A DNA stretch of 64,000 bases, from NCBI RefSeq assembly GCF_019021925.1, contig NZ_CP058990.1, positions 1,728,001 through 1,792,000 on the forward strand. The letters run 5' to 3'. Positions 46,691-54,860 of the stretch are shown here, one piece after another. The position numbers and the translations under genes are program-made. The stretch comes from Cellulophaga sp. HaHaR_3_176 (GTDB lineage Bacteria; Bacteroidota; Bacteroidia; Flavobacteriales; Flavobacteriaceae). Within the stretch, counting starts at the first letter, position 1; each line of letters begins with the position of its first letter. Below the pieces are notes generated by a model. It made no database searches and was not told the origin of the DNA. It saw nothing but the letters and a program-made list of their open reading frames with translations.

Positions 46691-46750
46691 ACGTTTACAT
46701 CAACTTAATAACCTTTCTTAATTTTGGTTTTTTTAATTAAATTTTAATTT

Positions 46751-46786
46751 CGAATTGATTTTGACATCATTCTCAAAATCAATTCG
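46751..46786. repeat. 14-bp perfect hairpin without T tract
   Basis: CGAATTGATTTTGA (46751-46764) and its exact complement (46773-46786) close an 8-nt loop, 60 bp after the ABC exporter. No T run follows, so it is not a standard intrinsic terminator. It may protect a 3' end. The remaining 250 bp of the gap holds no gene that I can see. Confidence 0.6.
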
Positions 46787-46946
46787 GAATATTATAGAAT
46801 TGCATAATAACGTGATATAGCATTATTAATCACAATTAAAAATAGTTAATTCTAGCTCTTTACTTCATAAATTTTAACAATTTCACCCATTACAATTAAA
46901 CCTTTTTATAAATTTAGAGTCATAGGTACAACTAAGGCATTAAAAT

Positions 46947-47489
46947 TTGATAGAAGAAGCTCTCTTAGTAGAACAATTACAGACGCCTAATACACAAGCG
47001 CGTGCTTTTGAGTTGTTGGTAAACACCTACAAAGAAAAACTCTATTGGCATGTTAGACGAATTGTTTTAGACCATGATGATGCGGATGATGTTTTGCAAA
47101 ATACATTTATAAAAGTTTTCAAAAGTATCAATGGATTTAAAGGAGATAGCAAATTATACTCTTGGATGTATAGAATTGCAACTAATGAAGCTCTTTCTTT
47201 TATAAAAATAAAAACTAGAAAACTAGGCTTAAATAATAATGATTTTCATGAAAAGATAGCTGACAATCTTGAATCTGACGTATATTTTGAAGGAGATCAT
47301 ATTCAATTAATGTTACAAAAAGCTATTGCTGTTTTACCAGAAAAGCAAAAACTTGTTTTTAATATGAAATATTATGATGACTTAAAGTATGAAGAAATTT
47401 CAGAAATATTAGAAACATCTGTAGGCGCACTAAAAGCATCATACCACTTAGCTACTAAAAAAATAGAGGCATTTTTAAAAGAGGATTAA
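46947..47489 (+). CDS. ECF-type RNA polymerase sigma factor
   Basis: A 180-residue sigma-70 family factor with region 2 (AFELLVNTYKEKLYWHVRRI and DADDVLQNTFIKVFKS, SKLYSWMYRIATNEA) and region 4 (LPEKQKLVFNMKYYDDLKYEEISEILETSVGALKASYHLA). There is no region 1.1 or 3. The start is a TTG at 46947: no ATG occurs in frame before region 2. The next two genes encode a membrane protein and an exported protein and probably control it. Confidence 0.93.
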   Translation: MIEEALLVEQLQTPNTQARAFELLVNTYKEKLYWHVRRIVLDHDDADDVLQNTFIKVFKSINGFKGDSKLYSWMYRIATNEALSFIKIKTRKLGLNNNDFHEKIADNLESDVYFEGDHIQLMLQKAIAVLPEKQKLVFNMKYYDDLKYEEISEILETSVGALKASYHLATKKIEAFLKED

Positions 47490-47521
47490 ACCTATTAACA
47501 AATTGATAGTCAAACAATAAA

Positions 47522-48028
47522 ATGAAAAAAGCAGGTAATAGTTTCAAGGTTCCAGAAGGTTATTTTGATAGCTTCACTGATAAATTAATTAATAATTTAC
47601 AGGAAGAAGCAACTAATATACCTAAAAATGAAGGTTTTAAAATTCCTGAAGGATATTTTGATACACTTAACAAAGAAATAAAACAGAAACTAAAGGTTAA
47701 AGAGCCTAAGGTTATCGCTTTAAAATCTTATAAAAAATATTATTACGCTGCAGCATCAATAGTAGCGATTATTACAGTAGTCATTGGTTTAAATATAAAT
47801 AAAACGCCTGAATTAAGTTTTGATGATTTAGCAGATATAGATATCGAAAACTATTTTGAAAACAATGAATCTAGTTTAAGTAGTTATGACATTGCAGAGT
47901 TTATACCTGTAAATGAATTAGAAGTTTATGATGTGATAGACAACTATTTGAATGATGACAATGTAATGGATTATCTAGAAAATAATATTGATGACTTTGA
48001 TGAATTAAATATAAACAGCAATGAATAA
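47522..48028 (+). CDS. Putative anti-sigma factor with PEGYFD repeats
   Basis: A 168-residue single-pass membrane protein. The N-terminal cytoplasmic part has two copies of a motif, FKVPEGYFDSFTDKL (8-22) and FKIPEGYFDTLNKEI (39-53). A membrane helix follows (about 73-92, YYYAAASIVAIITVVIGLNI) and then a very acidic periplasmic tail rich in Asp, Asn and Glu. There is no ZAS zinc motif. Topology and placement between the ECF sigma factor (32-bp gap) and an exported protein (8-bp overlap) fit an anti-sigma factor; this is inference from context. Confidence 0.75.
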   Translation: MKKAGNSFKVPEGYFDSFTDKLINNLQEEATNIPKNEGFKIPEGYFDTLNKEIKQKLKVKEPKVIALKSYKKYYYAAASIVAIITVVIGLNINKTPELSFDDLADIDIENYFENNESSLSSYDIAEFIPVNELEVYDVIDNYLNDDNVMDYLENNIDDFDELNINSNE

Positions 48029-48473
48029 TTTAAAAAAAATAATTCCCTTAGCCCTACTTATGCTTACTTTTTCGCTTTCATTCGGGCAAAAAAATGCTGA
48101 TTGGGATAAAATAAAAACATTAAAAATAGCTTTTATAACAGAACGCTTAGACCTTTCAAGTAAAGAAGCAGAGGTGTTTTGGCCTATTTATAATGAATAC
48201 CAAGCAAAAAGAGAAGAGCTACATATAAAAGGTCGTAAAGAGATTAGACAGAAAATTGATGAATCTGAAAAATTATCAGAAAATGATTCTGCCAAACTTT
48301 TAGATAAATATCTATTGTATGAAAAAGAAGAAGAAGAATTAGAGCAAACATATCTAAAGAAAATTCAAAAAGTTATCTCTGCAAATAAAACATTATTACT
48401 GATTAGATCTGAAGGAGACTTTAAACGAAAACTTATCAAACAGTATCGTGACAAACATAAAGATAATAAGTAA
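48021..48473 (+). CDS. Periplasmic sensor of ECF sigma factor (Spy/LTXXQ-like)
   Basis: A 150-residue exported helical protein with signal peptide ending LSFGQKN. It has the family motif AFITERLDLSSKEAEVFWPIYNEYQ, followed by long charged helices (KREELHIKGRKEIRQKI, KYLLYEKEEEELEQTYL). It resembles Spy/CpxP-type periplasmic stress sensors, and flavobacterial homologues carry the name sensor of ECF-type sigma factor. The start overlaps the putative anti-sigma gene by 8 bp, so the three genes form one transcription unit. Confidence 0.82.
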   Translation: MNNLKKIIPLALLMLTFSLSFGQKNADWDKIKTLKIAFITERLDLSSKEAEVFWPIYNEYQAKREELHIKGRKEIRQKIDESEKLSENDSAKLLDKYLLYEKEEEELEQTYLKKIQKVISANKTLLLIRSEGDFKRKLIKQYRDKHKDNK

Positions 48474-48476
48474 ATA

Positions 48477-48522
48477 AAATTTAAAGATCCGTTACACAAC
48501 AATGTAATGGATCTTTAAATTT
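48477..48522. repeat. 20-bp hairpin after the sigma-factor operon
   Basis: A stem of 20 bp with one G-T wobble (48477-48496 with 48503-48522) and a 6-nt loop follows the operon by 4 bp. The base of the stem is A/T-rich but no T run follows the right arm, so it may terminate or stabilise both convergent transcripts. Confidence 0.65.
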
Positions 48523-48573
48523 AGAACTATTTGGTTTACTTTTAATCTATTTAAATGAATTTTAATAGCTTAT

Positions 48574-49602
48574 TTATTTAAAAATTAATTCTGAAACTCT
48601 TCCTTTTCCTGCTGCATAAGCGATAGTATCATTTTTAAAACGAAGTGTAAAAAATCCCTCATCAGATAACTTTCTCCAAGTATTACCCATATCACTTGAA
48701 TAACTTATTCCTGTAAAACCTACAGCTACCAATCCTTTTCCGCCTGAATTAGGTACAAATTGCACACAGCTTTTATAATTAGGTTCAGCTGTATCTGCAA
48801 TCAAACGCCATGTTTTTCCTCCATCTGTAGTAATCGCTTTGTTTTCATTATTACTTTCTGGTTGTGTATAATCTCCACCAATAGCAAAACCTAAAGTATC
48901 ATTATAAAAATCAATAGAGTAAATACCTTGTGTCGCTTCTGTATTTATAATTGGAGTTTTAGTTACTGTCCAAGTTTTAGCCTTGTCTTCAGAATAATAA
49001 ATACGTCCGCTAGTAGTTGCAACCCATGTTTTGCTACCAATAACTTTTATATTGGTATTACTAGCAGCAAAAGCTCCTTCCCCTTCAATTCCTTCAGGTA
49101 AAGATGAGCACTCTTGCTTAACCCATGTTTCTCCGCCATCTCTAGTAACTATTAATGATAAACAACCATTCATACTATCTCCTACTGCAATTCCTTCTTT
49201 ATCATTCCAAAATGTCATAGCATCATAAAAAACATTTTCATCTTCTTCTTTATATACCAATTCTAGTTCACCTTTATCTCCTGTTTTATATAATAAGGCA
49301 GGGTTACCGACTGATAATACAAAAACATCTTTCGATGTATGCGCTATAGATCTAAACTCAGGTAGTATAGAATCGTATTTTTGATTTTTAGCAAAAACTT
49401 TTCCTGTTGCTAAATCAATTGTACCAATAAATCCATTATTTGCACCTATTGCAACACTAGAACCAATTATTTCTATAGCTCTTATACTTAGTGAATCTTC
49501 ATAAAGAGTCTCTATTTCGACAGTTTTAAAAGGAGTATATTTAACTTCTTCACTACAAGAAATGATAACAAAAAACAGTGTAAATACAAATAAGTACTTC
49601 AT
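48574..49602 (-). CDS. YCF48-like beta-propeller lipoprotein
   Basis: A 342-residue lipoprotein (lipobox VIISC) with BNR/Asp-box repeats: TRDGGETWVKQ, SEDKAKTWTV, TTDGGKTWRLI and SSDMGNTWRKL, each ending a propeller blade. This is the YCF48/HCF136-type propeller widespread in Bacteroidota, not a true sialidase because the catalytic Arg triad and Tyr/Glu cannot be found. It lies in the periplasm or on the surface and probably binds protein. I chose ATG 49602 at the start of the signal peptide; ATG 49617 would add five residues. Confidence 0.85.
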   Translation of the reverse strand: MKYLFVFTLFFVIISCSEEVKYTPFKTVEIETLYEDSLSIRAIEIIGSSVAIGANNGFIGTIDLATGKVFAKNQKYDSILPEFRSIAHTSKDVFVLSVGNPALLYKTGDKGELELVYKEEDENVFYDAMTFWNDKEGIAVGDSMNGCLSLIVTRDGGETWVKQECSSLPEGIEGEGAFAASNTNIKVIGSKTWVATTSGRIYYSEDKAKTWTVTKTPIINTEATQGIYSIDFYNDTLGFAIGGDYTQPESNNENKAITTDGGKTWRLIADTAEPNYKSCVQFVPNSGGKGLVAVGFTGISYSSDMGNTWRKLSDEGFFTLRFKNDTIAYAAGKGRVSELIFK

Positions 49603-49648
49603 AATGATAAATTTCATTCAAAAATAAAGGGAATAACTTCTAATACAA

Positions 49649-49656
49649 TACCTTTG
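49649..49656 (+). promoter_or_regulatory. -7 box of the RsmB-type gene
   Basis: TACCTTTG followed by C fits TAnnTTTG and lies 81 bp upstream of the start at 49738. No -33 TTTG is visible. Confidence 0.5.
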
Positions 49657-49737
49657 CACCCTTAAATTTTAAATGATTCTATCAAAAAATATTTTCATTA
49701 AAGTTTAATTTTCAATAAATAATAAAGAGTAAGAAGT

Positions 49738-50961
49738 ATGAAACTACATAGAAATTTGGTGTTTGCCGTTGTTGATGCCTTAAACCTAATTTTTAATGAG
49801 GGTGAATATGCTGATAAAGTAGTTCAGAAAGTATTAAAATTTGATAAGCGATGGGGAGCTCGTGATAGAGGCTTTATTGCCGAAACTACCTATGAAATAG
49901 TTCGTTACAAACGTTTATATACTGAAATAGCAGAAGTAAAAGCACCTTTTAGCAGACCTAATTGTTTTAGATTGTTTGCTGTTTGGGCTGTTTTAAGAGG
50001 TATTGAATTACCAGATTGGAAACAAATTGAAACTGTACCTACAAGAAAAATTAAAGGAAGGTTTGATGAATTAACTAAGATTAGAAAGTTCAAAGAATCT
50101 ATTCCTGATTGGATTGATGAATTAGGAGAAAAATCTTTAGGAGACAAACGTTGGACTAAAGAGATACATGCTTTAAACCAACAAGCAGATGTTATTTTAA
50201 GAGCAAATACTTTAAAAACGACTAAAGAAGAGTTAAGAAAAATTCTTCTCGAAAATGGAGTAGATTGTGAGCCTATAAAGGGATATAAAGATGCTTTAAA
50301 ATTAGTTGAGCGTGGAAATGTTTTTAGAACTGATGCTTTTCAAAACGGCTTTTTTGAAGTTCAAGATGCTTCATCTCAATTAGTTGCTGAATACTTAGAT
50401 GTACAACCAGGCCAAAGAGTTATAGATACTTGTGCTGGTGCAGGAGGTAAAACATTACATATTGCTGCTTTAATGGAAAATAAAGGGCAATTGATTGCAA
50501 TGGATATTTATGAAAATAAATTGAAAGAGTTAAAGCGTAGAGCTAAACGTAATGGTGCTTTTAATATAGAACCAAGAGTAATAGACTCTACCAAAGTAAT
50601 TAAAAAATTAACAGGCAAAGCAGATCGTATTTTAATTGATGCTCCATGTACTGGTTTAGGTGTTTTACGAAGAAACCCTGACGCTAAATGGAAATTGCAA
50701 CCTGAATTTTTAGAAAAAATAAAAGCTACTCAGCAAGAAATTTTGAGAAGCTATAGCAGAATGCTTAAACCAGAAGGTAAAATGGTTTATGCTACTTGTT
50801 CTGTTCTTCCTCAAGAAAATAATGACCAAGTAAAATCATTTTTAGCTTCAGAAGAAGGTAGAGATTTTAGACTTGTTAAAGAGAATAAAGTATCGGCTGC
50901 AGAAAGTGGCTATGATGGTTTTTACATGGCTCTTTTAGAAAAAATTCCTGCTAAAGCATAA
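49738..50961 (+). CDS. RsmB/NOP-family RNA m5C methyltransferase
   Basis: A 407-residue SAM-dependent RNA cytosine-5 methyltransferase. The N-terminal NusB-like and linker region (1-200) is followed by the catalytic Rossmann domain with DTCAGAGGKTLHIAAL (SAM motif I), MDIYENKLKELKRRAKRNG, DAPCTGLGVLRRNPDAKW with the first Cys, and YATCSVLPQENNDQV with the second, the pair used in the NOP2/RsmB mechanism. The target is probably 16S rRNA C967 or an equivalent site; this is inferred. Confidence 0.92.
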   Translation: MKLHRNLVFAVVDALNLIFNEGEYADKVVQKVLKFDKRWGARDRGFIAETTYEIVRYKRLYTEIAEVKAPFSRPNCFRLFAVWAVLRGIELPDWKQIETVPTRKIKGRFDELTKIRKFKESIPDWIDELGEKSLGDKRWTKEIHALNQQADVILRANTLKTTKEELRKILLENGVDCEPIKGYKDALKLVERGNVFRTDAFQNGFFEVQDASSQLVAEYLDVQPGQRVIDTCAGAGGKTLHIAALMENKGQLIAMDIYENKLKELKRRAKRNGAFNIEPRVIDSTKVIKKLTGKADRILIDAPCTGLGVLRRNPDAKWKLQPEFLEKIKATQQEILRSYSRMLKPEGKMVYATCSVLPQENNDQVKSFLASEEGRDFRLVKENKVSAAESGYDGFYMALLEKIPAKA

Positions 50962-50969
50962 ATTTAAAA

Positions 50970-51013
50970 TTGATTACTTTTCTTTTATAGACTTACAAAA
51001 GAAAAGTAATCAA
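50970..51013. repeat. 17-bp perfect hairpin after the methyltransferase gene
   Basis: TTGATTACTTTTCTTTT (50970-50986) and its exact complement (50997-51013) enclose a 10-nt loop 9 bp after the stop. A pyrimidine-rich left arm and no T run after the right arm distinguish it from the standard terminators in this window. Confidence 0.65.
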
Positions 51014-51067
51014 CAATTAATACTAAAACTGTTAATTATTCTCGAAAAAATATCGCTGAAAAAAATG

Positions 51068-51075
51068 TAAATTTG
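51068..51075 (+). promoter_or_regulatory. -7 box of purL
   Basis: TAAATTTG followed by TGC fits TAnnTTTG and would give a leader of about 25 nt before the ATG at 51107. No clear -33 element. Confidence 0.5.
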
Positions 51076-51106
51076 TGCTTTCTTAAAACGAACAATAAGA
51101 CCACAC

Positions 51107-54100
51107 ATGATTCACTTTTTCGGGGATGCAACCAGTAAAGTTTTTGTAGTACAAACCAAAAACGAACTTTCAGAAGAAAACATAACAAAACTATCTTGGT
51201 TATTTGGCAACCAATCTAAAATAAATGCGGCGTCTCTTGACGCCTTTTTTGTTGGCCCAAGAGCTGCTATGATTACTCCATGGAGTACAAATGCGACTGA
51301 AATTACTCAGAATATGGGTATTGAAGGCATTATTAGAATTGAAGAATTTAAAGCTTCTACGGAGACTGCTACAGATTTCGATCCAATGCTTTTGCAAAAA
51401 TTTAACGGTTTAAATCAAGATATTTTTACCATTGCAATAACTCCTGAAGCTATTCTTGAAATTGAAGATATAGCAGCATATAATCAAAAAGAAGGATTAG
51501 CTTTAAATGATGAAGAGGTTGACTACCTTAATCAACTAGCTAAAAAATTAGGTCGTAAACTTACAGATTCTGAAGTTTTTGGTTTTAGTCAAGTAAACTC
51601 AGAACACTGTCGTCATAAAATTTTCAACGGTACTTTTGTTATTGATGGAAAAGAAATGCCTTCTTCACTTTTCAAATTGATTAAGAAAACATCAATAGAA
51701 AACCATAACGATATTATATCGGCGTATAAAGATAATGTTGCTTTTGTAAAAGGACCAAAAGTGGTTCAATTTGCGCCAATAAGTGCTGATAAGCCAGATT
51801 TTTATCAAGAAAAAGACTTTGATTCTGTTATTTCTTTAAAAGCAGAAACTCACAATTTCCCGACAACGGTTGAGCCTTTTAATGGTGCAGCTACAGGTGC
51901 TGGCGGAGAAATTAGAGACAGATTAGCTGGTGGAAAAGGTTCTTTACCTTTAGCTGGTACAGCAGTGTACATGACTGCCTATTCTCGTTTAGAAGAAAAT
52001 AGAAAATGGGAAAACGGAATGCCAGAGCGTGAATGGTTGTACCAAACACCAATGGATATTTTAATAAAAGCATCAAATGGAGCTTCTGATTTTGGAAACA
52101 AATTCGGACAGCCATTAATTACTGGTTCTGTATTAACTTTTGAACATAATGAAACTTCTACTAATAACAGAAGAAGATTGGGTTACGATAAAGTAATTAT
52201 GCAAGCTGGTGGTATTGGGTACGGTAAAGCTGACCAAGCTATAAAAGACAAACCTGAAGCCGGTGATAAAATTGTAATACTTGGTGGTGATAATTATAGA
52301 ATAGGAATGGGTGGTGCAGCAGTATCTAGTGCTGATACTGGTGAATTTAGCGCTGCTATAGAGTTGAATGCCGTTCAACGTTCTAACCCTGAAATGCAAA
52401 AACGAGCAGCAAATGCTGTTCGTGGAATGGTTGAAAGTGATAAAAACACTATTGTTTCTATCCACGATCACGGTGCTGGTGGTCATTTAAATTGTTTATC
52501 TGAATTAGTTGAAGAAACTGGTGGAAAAATAGATTTAGATAAATTACCTGTTGGTGACCCAACACTTTCTGCAAAAGAAATTATTGGTAACGAATCTCAA
52601 GAACGTATGGGGTTGGTTATTGGTAAAAAAGATATTGATTTATTATCTCGTATTGCAGATCGTGAGCGCTCTCCTATGTATGAAGTTGGTGATGTAACTG
52701 GTGATGATAGATTTACTTTTGAATCTAAAACAACTGGAGAAAAACCAATGGATTTGGCTTTAGAGGATATGTTTGGTAGCTCTCCGAAAACAATAATGAC
52801 AGATAAAACTGTAGCAAGAAACTATGATAACCCTGAATATTCATTAGAATTTTTTCATGATTATCTAGATCAAGTTTTACAATTAGAAGCTGTTGCTAGT
52901 AAAGACTGGTTAACAAATAAAGTTGACCGTTGCGTTGGTGGTAAAGTTGCCAAACAACAATGCGCTGGCCCATTACAATTACCATTAAATAACTGTGGTG
53001 TAATGGCCTTAGATTATAAAGGAAAAGAAGGTATTGCTACATCAATTGGCCACTCCCCTATTTCTGGATTGATTGACCCTGCTGCTGGTAGTAAAAACAG
53101 TATCACAGAAGCTCTTACAAATCTTATATGGGCACCTTTAAAAGAAGGTTTGAAATCAGTTTCATTATCTGCAAACTGGATGTGGCCCTGTAAAAATGAA
53201 GGTGAAGACGCTCGTTTATATGAAGCTGTACAAGCTGTTTCTGATTTTTCAATTGCGTTAGGTATTAATGTACCTACAGGAAAGGATTCTCTTTCTATGA
53301 AGCAAAAATATAAAGATGGTGATGTCATATCTCCAGGTACTGTAATAATTTCTGCTGCAGGTAATTGCGATGATATTACTAAGGTTGTAGAACCTGTTTT
53401 ACAAAAAAGTGGTGGTTCTATCTATTACATCAACTTATCAAAAGACAACTATAAATTAGGAGGTTCATCCTTTTCTCAAACTTTAAATAAAATAGGTAAT
53501 GAAGCACCTACCGTTACTGATGCTTCTTATTTAAAAAATACATTTAACACTATTCAATCTTTAATTAGAGACGGACAAATAGTTGCTGGTCATGATGTTG
53601 CTTCTGGTGGTTTAATTACTACTCTTTTAGAGCTATGTTTTGCTGATGTAAATTTAGGTGCTAATTTAAACCTAACTGATTTAGGTGAAGAAGATACTAT
53701 AAAATTACTTTTCTCTGAAAATGCAGGTATCGTTTTTCAAGCAAAAAACGATACTATCGAAAGTGTTTTAAAAGAGGCTCTAATCGATTTTAAAAAAATA
53801 GGAACTGTTGTTACTGAAAGTACATTAACCATTAAAAATAATGGAATGGAAATGGGATTAAACGTTTCTACTTTGCGTGATACTTGGTTTAAAACATCTT
53901 ACTTATTAGACAATAAGCAAACTGCAAATGGTTTAGCTAAAGATCGTTTTGAAAATTATAAAAACCAGGCTTTAACGTATAAATTCCCAAATGAATTTAA
54001 TGGTAAATTACCTGAATTTAAAGGAACAAAGCCTAAAGCTGCTATTTTAAGAGAAAAAGGTAGTAACTCAGAACGAGAAATGGCAAATGCTATGTACTTA

Positions 54101-54778
54101 GCCGGTTTTGACGTAAAAGATGTTCACATGACTGATTTAATTTCTGGTCGCGAAACTTTAGAAGACATTCAGTTTATTGGTGCTGTTGGTGGTTTTTCTA
54201 ATTCAGATGTTTTAGGAAGCGCTAAAGGTTGGGCTGGAGCTTTTAAATACAATGAAAAAGCTAACACTGCATTGAAAAATTTCTTTGCAAGACCTGATAC
54301 TTTATCTGTTGGTATTTGTAATGGTTGTCAATTATTTATGGAGTTAGATCTTATAAATCCTGAACACCATACACATGGTAAAATGACGTATAACGATTCT
54401 AACAAACACGAAAGTAACTTTACATCTGTAGAAATTCAACAAAACAATTCTGTTATGCTTTCATCTCTTGAAGGTTTAAAATTAGGAGTTTGGATTTCTC
54501 ATGGTGAAGGAAAGTTTAATTTACCGCTTTCAGAATCAGATTATTCAATTGTAGCCAAATATGGTTATGATAGCTATCCTGCTAACCCAAATGGTAGCGA
54601 TTTTAATACTGCTATGCTATGTGATAAAACTGGAAGACATTTAGTTACAATGCCTCATTTTGAACGCTCTACATTCCCTTGGAATTGGGCTCACTACCCA
54701 ACTGATAGAAATGATGAAGTATCACCTTGGTTACAAGCTTTTGTAAATGCAAGAATATGGATTGAGGATCAGAAATAA
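51107..54778 (+). CDS. purL: Phosphoribosylformylglycinamidine synthase, single-chain
   Basis: The fourth step of purine synthesis: converts FGAR to FGAM with glutamine and ATP. The 1223 residues hold the N-terminal PurS-like part (1-150), the FGAM synthase core (HCRHKIF near 205, HNFPTTVEPFNGAATGAGGEIRD, HDHGAGGH, VNVPTGKDSLSMKQ as INVPTGKDS), and a C-terminal glutamine amidotransferase domain beginning PKAAILREKGSNSEREMA, with the nucleophile Cys in GICNGCQLF and the His in MPHFERS. This is the large fused type (gamma-proteobacterial style), used by Flavobacteriia, so no separate purQ or purS is required. No other pur gene is next to it. Confidence 0.96.
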   Translation: MIHFFGDATSKVFVVQTKNELSEENITKLSWLFGNQSKINAASLDAFFVGPRAAMITPWSTNATEITQNMGIEGIIRIEEFKASTETATDFDPMLLQKFNGLNQDIFTIAITPEAILEIEDIAAYNQKEGLALNDEEVDYLNQLAKKLGRKLTDSEVFGFSQVNSEHCRHKIFNGTFVIDGKEMPSSLFKLIKKTSIENHNDIISAYKDNVAFVKGPKVVQFAPISADKPDFYQEKDFDSVISLKAETHNFPTTVEPFNGAATGAGGEIRDRLAGGKGSLPLAGTAVYMTAYSRLEENRKWENGMPEREWLYQTPMDILIKASNGASDFGNKFGQPLITGSVLTFEHNETSTNNRRRLGYDKVIMQAGGIGYGKADQAIKDKPEAGDKIVILGGDNYRIGMGGAAVSSADTGEFSAAIELNAVQRSNPEMQKRAANAVRGMVESDKNTIVSIHDHGAGGHLNCLSELVEETGGKIDLDKLPVGDPTLSAKEIIGNESQERMGLVIGKKDIDLLSRIADRERSPMYEVGDVTGDDRFTFESKTTGEKPMDLALEDMFGSSPKTIMTDKTVARNYDNPEYSLEFFHDYLDQVLQLEAVASKDWLTNKVDRCVGGKVAKQQCAGPLQLPLNNCGVMALDYKGKEGIATSIGHSPISGLIDPAAGSKNSITEALTNLIWAPLKEGLKSVSLSANWMWPCKNEGEDARLYEAVQAVSDFSIALGINVPTGKDSLSMKQKYKDGDVISPGTVIISAAGNCDDITKVVEPVLQKSGGSIYYINLSKDNYKLGGSSFSQTLNKIGNEAPTVTDASYLKNTFNTIQSLIRDGQIVAGHDVASGGLITTLLELCFADVNLGANLNLTDLGEEDTIKLLFSENAGIVFQAKNDTIESVLKEALIDFKKIGTVVTESTLTIKNNGMEMGLNVSTLRDTWFKTSYLLDNKQTANGLAKDRFENYKNQALTYKFPNEFNGKLPEFKGTKPKAAILREKGSNSEREMANAMYLAGFDVKDVHMTDLISGRETLEDIQFIGAVGGFSNSDVLGSAKGWAGAFKYNEKANTALKNFFARPDTLSVGICNGCQLFMELDLINPEHHTHGKMTYNDSNKHESNFTSVEIQQNNSVMLSSLEGLKLGVWISHGEGKFNLPLSESDYSIVAKYGYDSYPANPNGSDFNTAMLCDKTGRHLVTMPHFERSTFPWNWAHYPTDRNDEVSPWLQAFVNARIWIEDQK

Positions 54779-54799
54779 TACGATTATTGAAAAACTAAT

Positions 54800-54832
54800 A
54801 AGACCACTTGTTTCCAAGTGGTCTTCTCTTTC
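54800..54832 (+). terminator. Intrinsic terminator of purL
   Basis: A 10-bp stem (AAGACCACTT at 54800-54809 and its complement at 54816-54825) with a 6-nt loop and a short pyrimidine tract (CTCTTTC). Confidence 0.8.
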
Positions 54833-54860
54833 ATAGCAAAGTATAATTAATCAATGCTTC

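Noticed and set aside
48574..49602. Sialidase assignment for the Asp-box protein
   Set aside because: Asp boxes alone mark the propeller; the catalytic residues of sialidases are not apparent, so YCF48-like is preferred.
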